Source of the DNA: Streptomyces sp. AM 2-1-1
Lineage (GTDB): Bacteria; Actinomycetota; Actinomycetes; Streptomycetales; Streptomycetaceae
NCBI RefSeq assembly: GCF_029167645.1
Contig: NZ_CP119147.1
Location: forward strand, 3,924,501-3,988,500
Direction of reading: 5' to 3'
DNA: 64,000 nt
Shown in pieces: positions 46,411 to 53,907 of this stretch; positions within the stretch are counted from its first letter, which is position 1, and the number at the start of each line of letters is the position of its first letter. The translations under genes and the position numbers were made by a program. Below the pieces are notes generated by a model. That model was given only the letters and a program-made list of their open reading frames with translations. It was not told the origin of the DNA and searched no databases.

Positions 46411-46790
46411 CTGCTGTCTGAGGGCGTGACGTGGAGGTGCCTGGGACGGTAGGGGATCGCTTGCGTGAGCGCTGCGTGAGCGGCGGGTCGGCAGGCCCTG
46501 CTTCGCGAGCCTCTTCGGCTTCGGCTTCTGCGCCGTCGAGGCCTGAGCTTTTTTGGCGCGCCGGCCCTTCTTCCGGGCCTTCTCCGCCTTGCGGGCGGCT
46601 TCCTCCGCCTCGATTTTCCGTTGGAGCGGGACCAGCTTGGCGGTTGCCTCGCCCGCGCTCCTGCCGACGTGGGGGAGGACACTCTGGTAGATGTCCCGGG
46701 TGATGCGGGTATCGCTGTGGCCGAGGGTGCCGGAGACGATCTTGACGTCGATGCCGGCGGCGAGCATGAGAGTGGAGCTTGAGGACGGTG
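46410..46790 (-). pseudogene. Tyrosine integrase remnant of island 2
   Basis: Only the C-terminal end of a tyrosine recombinase is left: LAAGIDVKIVSGTLGHSDTR, then ITRDIYQSVLPHVG with the GH box and nucleophilic Tyr, followed by a basic Lys/Ala-rich tail (AEKARKKGRRAKKAQAS). The HxxR segment is garbled (LKLHSHA in another frame at about 46770-46790), and everything upstream is replaced by the DUF4265-like remnant on the other strand. The frame runs open through the att site into the antisense of the tRNA, which is not meaningful protein. Confidence 0.85.
46462..46483. repeat. Integrase arm-type repeats, left end of island 2
   Basis: Two copies of TGCGTGAGCG in tandem (11-base period); the 22 bases recur exactly at 59000-59021 in the same orientation. 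Confidence 0.8.
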
Positions 46791-47074
46791 GTGTTCTCTA
46801 CGCCCGAGAGACGATCCAACCGTCGCAGAACTGCACGATTCGGTTGATCGTGCTGAAGGACGGCGGCTCAGCAGCCGCCCGGCAGACCGTGCTGGAGACC
46901 TTCCACCGCCTTGGCGCGACAGGCGAGGACATCGAACGTTTCCGCATGGTGGCTCTCGATGCCCCCGGGAAGCCGACCTGCCGAAGATCCGCAAGCTCCT
47001 GGAACACGGTGCGTCAAGGAAGTGGTGGCACTGGGAGGAAGGTGTGTCACCCCGCTTGGCACGATGCCGTCTGA
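46766..47074 (+). pseudogene. DUF4265-like protein gene with two frame breaks
   Basis: The first frame gives MRVELEDGGVLYARETIQPS, then CTIRLIVLKDGGSAAARQTV and IERFRMVALDAPG. The family-like continuation DLPKIRKLLEHGASRKWWHW with EEG lies in another frame (from about 46975 to 47043). The ending PAWHDAV returns to the first frame. Two compensating indels in the gene (or in the assembly) would explain this. DUF4265 proteins are small and of unknown role. Confidence 0.5.
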
Positions 47075-47263
47075 GCCAGCAAGGGTCGTGCCCTTGGGGT
47101 GGGCGAGCCCATTGCGCCGTCCTGCGGGGCTCTCACGGGCTCGTGGCCAACTCCCGATCGTTTAGGCGATGTTCTTTGTGATCTGCGGTCGCCGAGAGAA
47201 TCCTTGCCCGCCCCAGCGCGGGGTAGCGTTTCCATGAGGTCGACGGAGAGGACGCTCGCAACC

Positions 47264-47932
47264 ATGCCGATGCCCGCCGGTACCCCCGAACCCACTGCCC
47301 CGCGCGGGCTCATCCTGGACTTCGCCGGAGTGCTGACCGCCGATCCCCGGCCGACCCACCGTCTGTGGGCCGAGTCGGAGGGCCTGCACGCGGAGGCGTG
47401 GCGCGCCACCCTCAACGACACCGCCGAAGGGCGACGCCTGTATACGGCGCTGGAGATCGGGCAGCTCGGTCAGGTCGAGTGGAACGCCCAGACAGCCGCT
47501 CTGCTCGGTGCGGACGTCGACCCGGTCAACCTGATGGGCCGCGCCTGGTTCCACGTGCCGCCAGCAGCACGCATGGCGGCCCTCGCCCGCACGGCCAGGG
47601 AGGCGGGCTACCGACTCGCCCTCCTGTCGAACAGCTTCGGCCTCGACCCCTTCAACCCGTACGAGCACGTCGGTATTTGGGACCTCTTCGACGTGCACGT
47701 CATCTCCGAAGCGGTCGGCATGGCGAAGCCGGACCCCGCGATCTACCAACTGACCTTGGACCGCCTCGGCCTTCCCGGAACGGCGTGCGTGTTCGTCGAC
47801 GACCATCCGGTCAACCTTCCGCCCGCCGAAGCTCTCGGGATCACCACCGTCCTCGCGACGGACGAGGACTCCGCAGTCGCCGAGCTGGAGCGCCTGCTCG
47901 GGCTGACGGCGACCGTCGCCGTGCAGAGCTGA
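47264..47932 (+). CDS. HAD-family hydrolase (HAD-IA type)
   Basis: A 222-residue phosphatase-like enzyme. GLILDFAGVLTADPRPTHRL carries motif I (DFxGVLT, nucleophile Asp; the usual second Asp is replaced by Ala). LALLSNSFGLDPFNPYEHVG is motif II, AVGMAKPDPAIYQLTLDRLG the Lys motif III, and CVFVDDHPVNLPPAEALGIT motif IV. Loss of the second Asp (general acid/base) suggests a changed reaction or a non-phosphatase role. The ATG at 47264 is used, with GGAGAGG upstream; earlier in-frame starts are weaker. First intact gene of island 2, ahead of the XRE-TPR regulator. Confidence 0.8.
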   Translation: MPMPAGTPEPTAPRGLILDFAGVLTADPRPTHRLWAESEGLHAEAWRATLNDTAEGRRLYTALEIGQLGQVEWNAQTAALLGADVDPVNLMGRAWFHVPPAARMAALARTAREAGYRLALLSNSFGLDPFNPYEHVGIWDLFDVHVISEAVGMAKPDPAIYQLTLDRLGLPGTACVFVDDHPVNLPPAEALGITTVLATDEDSAVAELERLLGLTATVAVQS

Positions 47933-48035
47933 TTCCAGCCACACCTACGGGTCCCCTTTTGGAGAAGGGGTGTTGGCCCTCCTTTAGCTATGGGTACGGT
48001 CAACTCCTGGCGGACCGGAAGAGGACGTGGCTGGC

Positions 48036-49238
48036 ATGCAGTGGTCGGAGTACACCACCGCCGAGAGACTCAAAGCGCTCCGCAACGGCATGACGCAGGA
48101 GCAGTTGGCCGAGGCCGCCGAGGTGTCGGTCGGCGTCGTAAGGAAGCTGGAACGCGGCGGCACCGCCTCCCTTCCTTCATTGCTCTCCATCGCCTCCGCC
48201 CTCGGCACCGACATCGCTGTGCTCTTCGGGCAGCAGGCGCCTCGTCGCTCCATGGACCGCGACGAGCGAGCCGCCCTGCGGTCCCTGTCCGGAGCCACCC
48301 ACGACGCTGCCCTCGGTATCCCGGCCGAGGTCGAACCGGGGACGGTCGACGAGCTGCGGGCCGTCGTCCAAGACGCCGACGCCGCCTACTGGGCGGGTCG
48401 GTACACCGAACTGGGGGTTCTGCTCGGCGCGCTGCTGCCCGAGGCCCGCGCACGGTACGACGCATCGAACACTGATGAGAGGACGGCCGCCGCGGGCGTT
48501 CTGGCCGACGTCTTCCAGACCGCCGCCATGGCCGCGAACGTATGGGGCTCGCGGGACCTCGCCTACGCGGCGCTCACCTACGGCCGACAGATCGCCGTCC
48601 AGGCGGGCGACGACCTTCGTGACGCGCACCTCGCCGCCACCACCGCATGGGTCAACCTCCGCGACGGTCGGACCGCGCAGGGGTTCTCGTTGGCCGCCAC
48701 CCAGGCGGACCGGATCGAGCCGAAGATGTCGGAGCACGACCCGGACCGGCTGGCGGTCTACGGCCAACTCGTCACCAACGCGGCAGTGGCGGCTTCCCGA
48801 GGTGGCTCCTCCGCCGAGACCGCCCGCGAGTACCTTTCGCAGGCTCACGCCGTCGGTGCACGGCTCGGCTCCGAACACGCCCGTGGAGGACACGCGCAGC
48901 CCGACGGCCCCCTCTACGCAGCCACCCAGGCCATGAGCATCGCCGTTGCTCTCGGCGATGTCCCTGGAGCGCTGCGCCTGATGGATACCGTCAAGCTCGA
49001 CGACACCGTCCCTCTCGCCACCAGGGCCCGATACGGGCTCGATGTCGCCCTGACCCACGTGGAATGCCGACGCTGGGACCGGGCCGCCGACACCCTTGAA
49101 GACGTGTGCGGTATGGCGCCCGGCTGGGTGCAGCACCAGATGCTGCCTGGCGTGATCATCTCCCGCCTGGCCGGCGTGTCAGTCGGCCGCCTGCGGGGAC
49201 TGGCCCATGCCGCAGGAGTACCCCTGGGCGTCCGCTGA
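48036..49238 (+). CDS. XRE-family regulator with TPR-like C-terminal domain
   Basis: A 400-residue regulator. The N-terminal HTH has TTAERLKALRNGMTQEQLAE and AEVSVGVVRKLERGGTASLP (residues about 6-60). The remaining about 320 residues are alpha-helical repeats of TPR character (AHLAATTAWVNLRDGRTAQG, VTNAAVAASRGGSSAETARE, DVALTHVECRRWDRAADTLE). This plan resembles peptide- or ligand-sensing HTH-TPR regulators. The ATG at 48036 or a GTG three codons earlier could be the start; GAAGAGGAC is upstream. It probably governs the small genes and the radical SAM/peptide operon downstream, a likely quorum- or peptide-type switch (inference). Confidence 0.8.
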   Translation: MQWSEYTTAERLKALRNGMTQEQLAEAAEVSVGVVRKLERGGTASLPSLLSIASALGTDIAVLFGQQAPRRSMDRDERAALRSLSGATHDAALGIPAEVEPGTVDELRAVVQDADAAYWAGRYTELGVLLGALLPEARARYDASNTDERTAAAGVLADVFQTAAMAANVWGSRDLAYAALTYGRQIAVQAGDDLRDAHLAATTAWVNLRDGRTAQGFSLAATQADRIEPKMSEHDPDRLAVYGQLVTNAAVAASRGGSSAETAREYLSQAHAVGARLGSEHARGGHAQPDGPLYAATQAMSIAVALGDVPGALRLMDTVKLDDTVPLATRARYGLDVALTHVECRRWDRAADTLEDVCGMAPGWVQHQMLPGVIISRLAGVSVGRLRGLAHAAGVPLGVR

Positions 49239-49420
49239 CTGCCATGACCCGTAGCAGTGGGGCAAGCAGGAGGCGTGAGTGTCACCACGCTTGGTGGCAC
49301 CGGTCCGCTCCACCAGGAGCCACGGCGGCTACGTGACGTGGCAGCACCCGCCCTTGCGACACGCTCGACAGCCATAGAACGTGCCTGTTCCGTACGGACC
49401 GCCGCCAGCACGCTTGGGGC

Positions 49421-49864
49421 ATGCCGAACATCGCGCCCGGCGGCCTCGGACATGTGCCGGTAGCCGTCTACTCCTGCGCCACCTCCACTCATGCCGTAAG
49501 CGAGGCCGAACGCCGTGCCCGCCACTACGCCGATGCCCGCCATTGGCACGTGGCCGGTGCGTGGACCGACCGAGACCCGAGCGCGCTCCTGGACAGCCGC
49601 CTAGGCTGGCAGGCCATAACGGGCGCTCTGTCGACCGGCCTCGTGCGCGGCGTCGTGGTGGCGGCAATCTCCCAGGTAGTGCTCGACGCGGCGCAGTTCG
49701 CCGCCCTCGGCGTACTGGTCAGGGACCGCGGTGGCTTTCTCGTGGAAGCGACTTCCGGGCCGCCGCACCGCACCTTGGGCCAGTCCGAACACCGCCGCAC
49801 TCTCTTCGAGGGGACCGCCGGACGGTTCTCGTACGGTCACCTTGGGTCAGAGACGTCGTGGTGA
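49421..49864 (+). CDS. Resolvase-N-terminal-like protein
   Basis: A 147-residue protein. VPVAVYSCATSTHAVSEAER, then RRARHYADARHWHVAGAWTD and GWQAITGALSTGLVRGVVVA follow the pattern of a serine-recombinase catalytic domain (beta strand, YARVS-like loop, helix, then a conserved GxxxGVVV stretch). The catalytic Ser/Arg pair is not preserved, and no DNA-binding or coiled-coil end is present. It is likely a domesticated, non-catalytic domain. It starts a run of small overlapping genes; its TGA overlaps the next GTG by four bases. Confidence 0.6.
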   Translation: MPNIAPGGLGHVPVAVYSCATSTHAVSEAERRARHYADARHWHVAGAWTDRDPSALLDSRLGWQAITGALSTGLVRGVVVAAISQVVLDAAQFAALGVLVRDRGGFLVEATSGPPHRTLGQSEHRRTLFEGTAGRFSYGHLGSETSW

Positions 49865-50070
49865 GCGTGAGGCGGGCCGAGGTCGGCGACATCGTGGAGG
49901 ACGCCGAAGGCAGGCAGGCGATCGTGACGGACATCAGGCGGGGCGCGACCTGGGTCCTGCGCCCCAGGCGGGGACCGGCGACGGTCCAGTGGGACACATC
50001 CGACCCCGATTCTCTCCGCGTCGTGAAAAGTCGCGCCTCCCGCCTCGCCGAAGAACACGACCTCTGGTGA
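49861..50070 (+). CDS. Small hypothetical protein (SH3-like beta protein)
   Basis: A 69-residue protein from GTG: RRAEVGDIVEDAEGRQAIVT, then DIRRGATWVLRPRRGPATVQ with W. The pattern of short strands is that of a small beta-barrel. It is coupled on both sides: its start overlaps the stop of the resolvase-like gene (GTGA). Its TGA overlaps a GTG at 50067, which may open the next frame. Confidence 0.6.
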   Translation: MSVRRAEVGDIVEDAEGRQAIVTDIRRGATWVLRPRRGPATVQWDTSDPDSLRVVKSRASRLAEEHDLW

Positions 50071-50141
50071 CTGAGCGCGCCCTGCTCGTCGAACCGAGCG
50101 ATCAGTACACACGCCTACCCCCTGAACGGAAGGAGGCACCC

Positions 50142-50393
50142 GTGCACGCTTTCGGCCTGCGCACGGACCAGAACCACCTCTCGCCCTGCCTGGTGATGAT
50201 CGCCGCACTGGCGGACAGCTTGGCCCCGAGGGCCCACCAAGGCGCGATCCCGCGCATCCTCGCAACCGGTCCGGCCCCCGCCCGCGCCGTGTTGTCGGCC
50301 CACTCCGCCGTGAAGACCGGCTTCGGGTCCATCGGCGTCGCGCGCCGTACGCCGCTCCGCCCGTCGCGCATGGCGGAGAAGGCTGGCCGATGA
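50142..50393 (+). CDS. Small hypothetical protein in the island 2 cassette
   Basis: An 83-residue protein. GGAAGGAGG five bases before the GTG at 50142 makes that start likely, although the frame is open from the GTG at 50067. The sequence FGLRTDQNHLSPCLVMIAAL, then ADSLAPRAHQGAIPRILATG and a basic Ser/Arg tail show no family. Its stop overlaps the next start (ATGA). Confidence 0.5.
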   Translation: MHAFGLRTDQNHLSPCLVMIAALADSLAPRAHQGAIPRILATGPAPARAVLSAHSAVKTGFGSIGVARRTPLRPSRMAEKAGR

Positions 50394-50626
50394 GTCCGCG
50401 CGCGGTCGTTCGGTTCCACCAGTGGACGCTGCAGCCCGACCGGGAGCCGGACGCCGAGCCGACCAGCTACGCGATGCAGTGCGCGGTGTGCGGAGAGATC
50501 TCGCCCACGGACACTGAATTCACGGCCTCCCAGGACTGGGTGTTCGCGCACGGCGGGCGCAATCCGACGCACCACACGTACCGGGAGATCATCACCCGCC
50601 CGTGGAGGGCGTGGTGGAAACCGTGA
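50390..50626 (+). CDS. DUF7848-like small protein
   Basis: A 78-residue protein: VVRFHQWTLQPDREPDAEPT, then YAMQCAVCGEISPTDTEFTA, with TASQDWVFAHGGRNPTHHTY. The CAVCG pair plus the later His residues suggest a zinc site. This compact, Trp-rich type recurs in Streptomyces islands near XRE regulators. Translationally coupled to both neighbours. Confidence 0.65.
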   Translation: MSPRAVVRFHQWTLQPDREPDAEPTSYAMQCAVCGEISPTDTEFTASQDWVFAHGGRNPTHHTYREIITRPWRAWWKP

Positions 50627-50757
50627 CAGGCCGCATCGACGCCCAAGTTGCCGCCAGAGTCACCCGCTACATCGGATCGCTGCTCATCGTGCTCGTGTCC
50701 GCCTTCTGCGGCTTCGTGATCGGTGGGGCCGCTTCGACCGTACAGATCACGCACTGA
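50623..50757 (+). CDS. 44-residue membrane peptide
   Basis: A GTG-started frame overlapping the previous stop (GTGA). It has one clear membrane span, IGSLLIVLVSAFCGFVIGGA, and a short positively charged N-terminal part (GRIDAQVAARVTRY). Its tight coupling and composition support a real gene of the cassette. Such single-span peptides can be toxins, exporter partners or membrane anchors; no family is known to me. Confidence 0.55.
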   Translation: MTGRIDAQVAARVTRYIGSLLIVLVSAFCGFVIGGAASTVQITH

Positions 50758-50845
50758 CCTGCGCTGAGCGAAGAGACCGATCAGCCCGGGGAGCCCTGGA
50801 CGTGTCCCCGCACTCGACCCCGCACATCCGACCCGTGGAGGTCCC

Positions 50846-52006
50846 ATGACCGCAATGAGTACCCACACCCAGGAGCCGAGGAGCGGACCGGTTCCGCACC
50901 TGGTGGCCAGCCCGTTCCTCGCCCAGTACCTGCTCGTCCAGCCCGGCCGGGCGGCTGGTGTACGCATTCCGGAAGTCCGTTACGAGGAGCTGCGGACTGC
51001 CAGCACGGAAGGCATGCCCGCCCCGGCCTGGCTGGCCGACGCGGTGAAGAGGGCATGGGGCGCCGAGCTGCCCGAGGCGCCGCTCGGTGACATCGTCCTG
51101 GTCCGCGATCGGTCCCGGTACGGGTACGGCAAGGCGTCCTGGGAGATCAACCTTGGCTGCGACTACGACTGCGAGTTCTGCTACCTCGGCGAGAAGCGGT
51201 TCGAGGGCCTGGACTGGGCGGGAAAGCAGACCTTGCTCCGGACGCTGAGGGATGCCGGGGTCCTGTGGTTACAGATCACCGGCGGCGAGGCCCTGATCGA
51301 CCGGGAGTTCGGCGCGGCCTACGAGTACGCCCACCAGCTCGGGATGATGGTGCAGGTCTCCTCGAACGGCTCCTCTCTGCGCAAGCGACCGATCCGGGAC
51401 CTCTTCGCCCGCCACCGGCCCTACCGGCTGACCCTGAGCGTCTACGGCGCGACTGCCGAGACGTACGACAAGGTCACGCGGAACCGCGGGGCGTTCGGCC
51501 GGTTCATCCAGGGCCTGGACGCCGCCCGCGAGGACCGACTTCCGGTCCGCCTGAACGTGATCGTCTCGGGCGACAACGCTCATGAGACCGACGCGATGGT
51601 GCGCCTCGCGGAGTCGTACGGTTTCCCCAACCAGGTCTTCACGAACATTTCGCCGACGATCGACGGCGAGGCGAACCCGCTGGCCACGCAGGCGGAGAGC
51701 CACCTCACAGCCCGCAGCGTCTTCACCGGCTGCAACGCGGGCCACACGTTCTTCCACGTCAACCCGCACGGCATCGCGTCGATCTGCAAGGTCGGCCGCG
51801 ACCCGAGCGTCAACCTCATCACCGAGGGCGTCGAAGCCCTCCCCCGACTCGGCGCGATCGCCGAGTCCCTACAGCTCCGCACCGGTGGATGCTCCGGCTG
51901 CACGAAGGTCGGCACGTGCCGCACGTGCCGACCGCTGGCCAAGCTCTACCAGGACGCGGGGGACCGCCGAGAGCTCTACTGCCAACATGGAGGCTACGGA
52001 ACATGA
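50846..52006 (+). CDS. Radical SAM/SPASM peptide maturase candidate
   Basis: A 386-residue radical SAM enzyme. Cys105, Cys109 and Cys112 (CDYDCEFCYLG) bind the SAM-ligating [4Fe-4S] cluster, and ITGGEAL (about 144-150) is the SAM-contacting GGE motif. The C-terminal extension has Cys296 (FTGCNAG), Cys314, Cys349, Cys352, Cys358, Cys361 and Cys379, the SPASM pattern for two auxiliary clusters used by RiPP-modifying enzymes. The N-terminal 80 residues (LQYLLVQPGRAAGVRI-like region) may bind a leader peptide. GGAGG six bases before the ATG sets the start. It is coupled by ATGA overlap to a 70-residue peptide gene, its probable substrate. Confidence 0.88.
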   Translation: MTAMSTHTQEPRSGPVPHLVASPFLAQYLLVQPGRAAGVRIPEVRYEELRTASTEGMPAPAWLADAVKRAWGAELPEAPLGDIVLVRDRSRYGYGKASWEINLGCDYDCEFCYLGEKRFEGLDWAGKQTLLRTLRDAGVLWLQITGGEALIDREFGAAYEYAHQLGMMVQVSSNGSSLRKRPIRDLFARHRPYRLTLSVYGATAETYDKVTRNRGAFGRFIQGLDAAREDRLPVRLNVIVSGDNAHETDAMVRLAESYGFPNQVFTNISPTIDGEANPLATQAESHLTARSVFTGCNAGHTFFHVNPHGIASICKVGRDPSVNLITEGVEALPRLGAIAESLQLRTGGCSGCTKVGTCRTCRPLAKLYQDAGDRRELYCQHGGYGT

Positions 52007-52215
52007 CCCCTTCCACCGCAACCCTCACCCCGCCGCGCGAACCCGTGCTGCTCACCCTCGGACAGCGACCGGCCGCCGGCCGCGTCGGAGTCCTGCCGGT
52101 GCCGCTGACCGTCACACCGATCAAGGACGACGAGATCCAGATCATCGCCGACCTGGATGAGGCTGCCGAAGGCGCCGAGTGCAGCTGCTCGGCAGGCGAC
52201 GACCAGCCTTACTAG
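52003..52215 (+). CDS. Candidate RiPP precursor peptide
   Basis: A 70-residue peptide whose ATG overlaps the radical SAM stop by four bases and has GGAGG 12 bases upstream. A leader-like region (EPVLLTLGQRPAAGRVGVLP, then VPLTVTPIKDDEIQIIADLD) is followed by a short acidic linker and the C-terminus AECSCSAGDDQPY with Cys60 and Cys62. Radical SAM/SPASM enzymes commonly form thioether or carbon-carbon links on such residues, so the CSC segment is the probable core. No cyclase or protease gene is adjacent. A strong terminator closes the operon at 52260. Confidence 0.7.
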   Translation: MTPSTATLTPPREPVLLTLGQRPAAGRVGVLPVPLTVTPIKDDEIQIIADLDEAAEGAECSCSAGDDQPY

Positions 52216-52259
52216 ACGCACCGCGGGCGGCCCCGGCACTGCCCGTTGCGCCCCTTGAG

Positions 52260-52292
52260 TGCCGCCCCGGCCGTACCCTGGCCGGGGCGGCA
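52260..52292 (+). terminator. Terminator of the radical SAM/peptide operon
   Basis: Perfect 13-bp arms TGCCGCCCCGGCC and GGCCGGGGCGGCA with a 7-nt loop, followed by TTTG. It separates the peptide gene from the phosphotransferase gene. Confidence 0.88.
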
Positions 52293-52330
52293 TTTGCCCT
52301 ACCTGAACACCCGAGGAACCGCGCTTGTCC

Positions 52331-53134
52331 ATGTCCCGCATCCCCTTCGAGCAGCTCCCCGACGACGTCCGACAGGCAGTCGTCGACAAGACCGGCCCCG
52401 TGCACGCGGCGCGGACCGTGCAGGGCGGCATGAACTCCGGCATCGCCTCCGTGCTGGAGACCGAGACCGGCAGTGTCTTCGTGAAGGGCATCCCGGCCGG
52501 TCACCCGCAGGCCGGCGCGCAACGTCGCGAGGCGGCGATCGCCCCGCACTTGCCCGCGTCCTGCCCGCGTCTGTACTGGCATCTGGAACTCGACGGCTGG
52601 TCCCTCCTCGGCTACGAGGTCGTCGATGGCCGCCATGCGGACTACACGCCAGGCTCGCCCGATCTGCCGCTCGTGGAAGCCGCACTCACTGAACTGCAAG
52701 GAGTTACGGCGCCGCCCGACATCGAGATCAGGGACGCCATGGATCGGTGGGCAGAATACGCCCCACCAGGGGCGTTGCATTATTTCGGTGGCGATTCACT
52801 GCTTCACACCGACTTCGCCCCAGACAACGTCCTGATCATCGGCGAGCGGGCGCGGCTCGTCGACTGGGCGTGGCCGACGCGGGGTGCGGCCTGGATTGAC
52901 CCGGGGGCGCTGGCGCTGCGACTGATGGAGGCCGGGCACTCGGTGGAGTCGGCGGTGGCATTTGCGCGGCGGTTCCCGTCGTGGCATGGGGCCGAGCCGC
53001 CGGCTCTGGCAGCGTTCGGGGCGGCTACCGCAGCACTGTGGCGTGAGATCGCCAAGGAGGGCGGGACAACGTGGAAGCGAAGGATGGCGAAGCAGGCGGC
53101 CACCCTCTGGCACATCCTCGAAGGGAAGTTGTAA
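52331..53134 (+). CDS. APH-family phosphotransferase
   Basis: A 267-residue kinase-like protein. GPVHAARTVQGGMNSGIASV is the nucleotide-binding start, SVFVKGIP has the Lys, SLLHTDFAPDNVLIIGERAR is the catalytic loop (HxDxxxxN), and LVDWAWPTRGAAWIDPG carries the metal-binding Asp. This type is frequent in Streptomyces islands. It comes 38 bases after the terminator of the peptide operon, so it may be a separate transcript. The target could be a small molecule or the peptide product; neither is shown. A TTG two codons upstream could also be the start. Confidence 0.82.
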   Translation: MSRIPFEQLPDDVRQAVVDKTGPVHAARTVQGGMNSGIASVLETETGSVFVKGIPAGHPQAGAQRREAAIAPHLPASCPRLYWHLELDGWSLLGYEVVDGRHADYTPGSPDLPLVEAALTELQGVTAPPDIEIRDAMDRWAEYAPPGALHYFGGDSLLHTDFAPDNVLIIGERARLVDWAWPTRGAAWIDPGALALRLMEAGHSVESAVAFARRFPSWHGAEPPALAAFGAATAALWREIAKEGGTTWKRRMAKQAATLWHILEGKL

Positions 53135-53203
53135 AGCCGCTTGGTCTGTGTCGTAACAAGCGTGGGCCTGCAGCGAGAGCAGTAAACGGGTCCGCAGCGC
53201 CCT

Positions 53204-53740
53204 CTAGCGTTCGGCATAACGCAGGAACTGCCAGCCCAGTACAGCTAGGGCAAGCGTCTGCACGATAGAAACGATCAAGAGCAGCGGATGGACCGCGTGA
53301 GAGCACCAGAACGCGATCACGCAGGTCATCGGCAATGCCAAGTAGGTGAGCAGATCGACAGCCGCTTGCAGGCGCTTGCGGGTGGGGCGGTTTAGATCAC
53401 TGCGGTGGTAGAGCTCCCAACCGAACGCAGTGCCACTGGGCGTACCGCTGAGTTCGGCTAGCCTCGGGCCGAGCTGGTCGCGGACGTAGCGGCCGATCGC
53501 CGAAATCTTCTCGTCGTTGACCAGGTAGGTCCAACCTAAGACTATGCAGATCACGGGTACGACGAGCACGAGTTGAGCGTGCCTGTTTTGGACAGTGATC
53601 GCCAAGACCGCAGTGGAGGCGGCGAGCGTGAAGTAGAGCAGATTGTCCCGGAATCCGATCCGAGCCTTCTGCTCCTCTTTGATGCGGTCATACTCGGCCA
53701 GCAGCAGCCGGCTCTCTGTGACGTCCTCGGTGGCGGCCAC
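53204..53740 (-). CDS. Membrane protein, possible conflict-system effector
   Basis: A 178-residue protein from GTG, with AGGAGG seven bases upstream. A coiled helix (LLLAEYDRIKEEQKARIGFR) precedes two hydrophobic spans (DNLLYFTLAASTAVLAITVQ and VLVVPVICIVLGWTYLV). A polar segment YLVNDEKISAIGRYVRDQLG is followed by two more spans (LLTYLALPMTCVIAFWC; LLLIVSIVQTLALAVLGWQF). The layout, a helical lead-in plus membrane spans with a conserved middle, resembles predicted membrane-effector families of bacterial conflict systems. It is divergent from the nucleosidase-fusion gene, a plausible partner. Confidence 0.65.
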   Translation of the reverse strand: MAATEDVTESRLLLAEYDRIKEEQKARIGFRDNLLYFTLAASTAVLAITVQNRHAQLVLVVPVICIVLGWTYLVNDEKISAIGRYVRDQLGPRLAELSGTPSGTAFGWELYHRSDLNRPTRKRLQAAVDLLTYLALPMTCVIAFWCSHAVHPLLLIVSIVQTLALAVLGWQFLRYAER

Positions 53741-53907
53741 GGCAGCCCTCCTCTGAAAATATGAGCGGGATCGCACGGATGCCTAATTTTCTTGCCTGTT
53801 AGTAGCGTTGTCCGACCCTGGAGTTACGCTATGACCCGTGCCCCGGGTGCATCGGTGAAGGATTTCACGGTCACTCGGGGAGGCAAGCCATCCTCGCGAG
53901 GTGCTAC

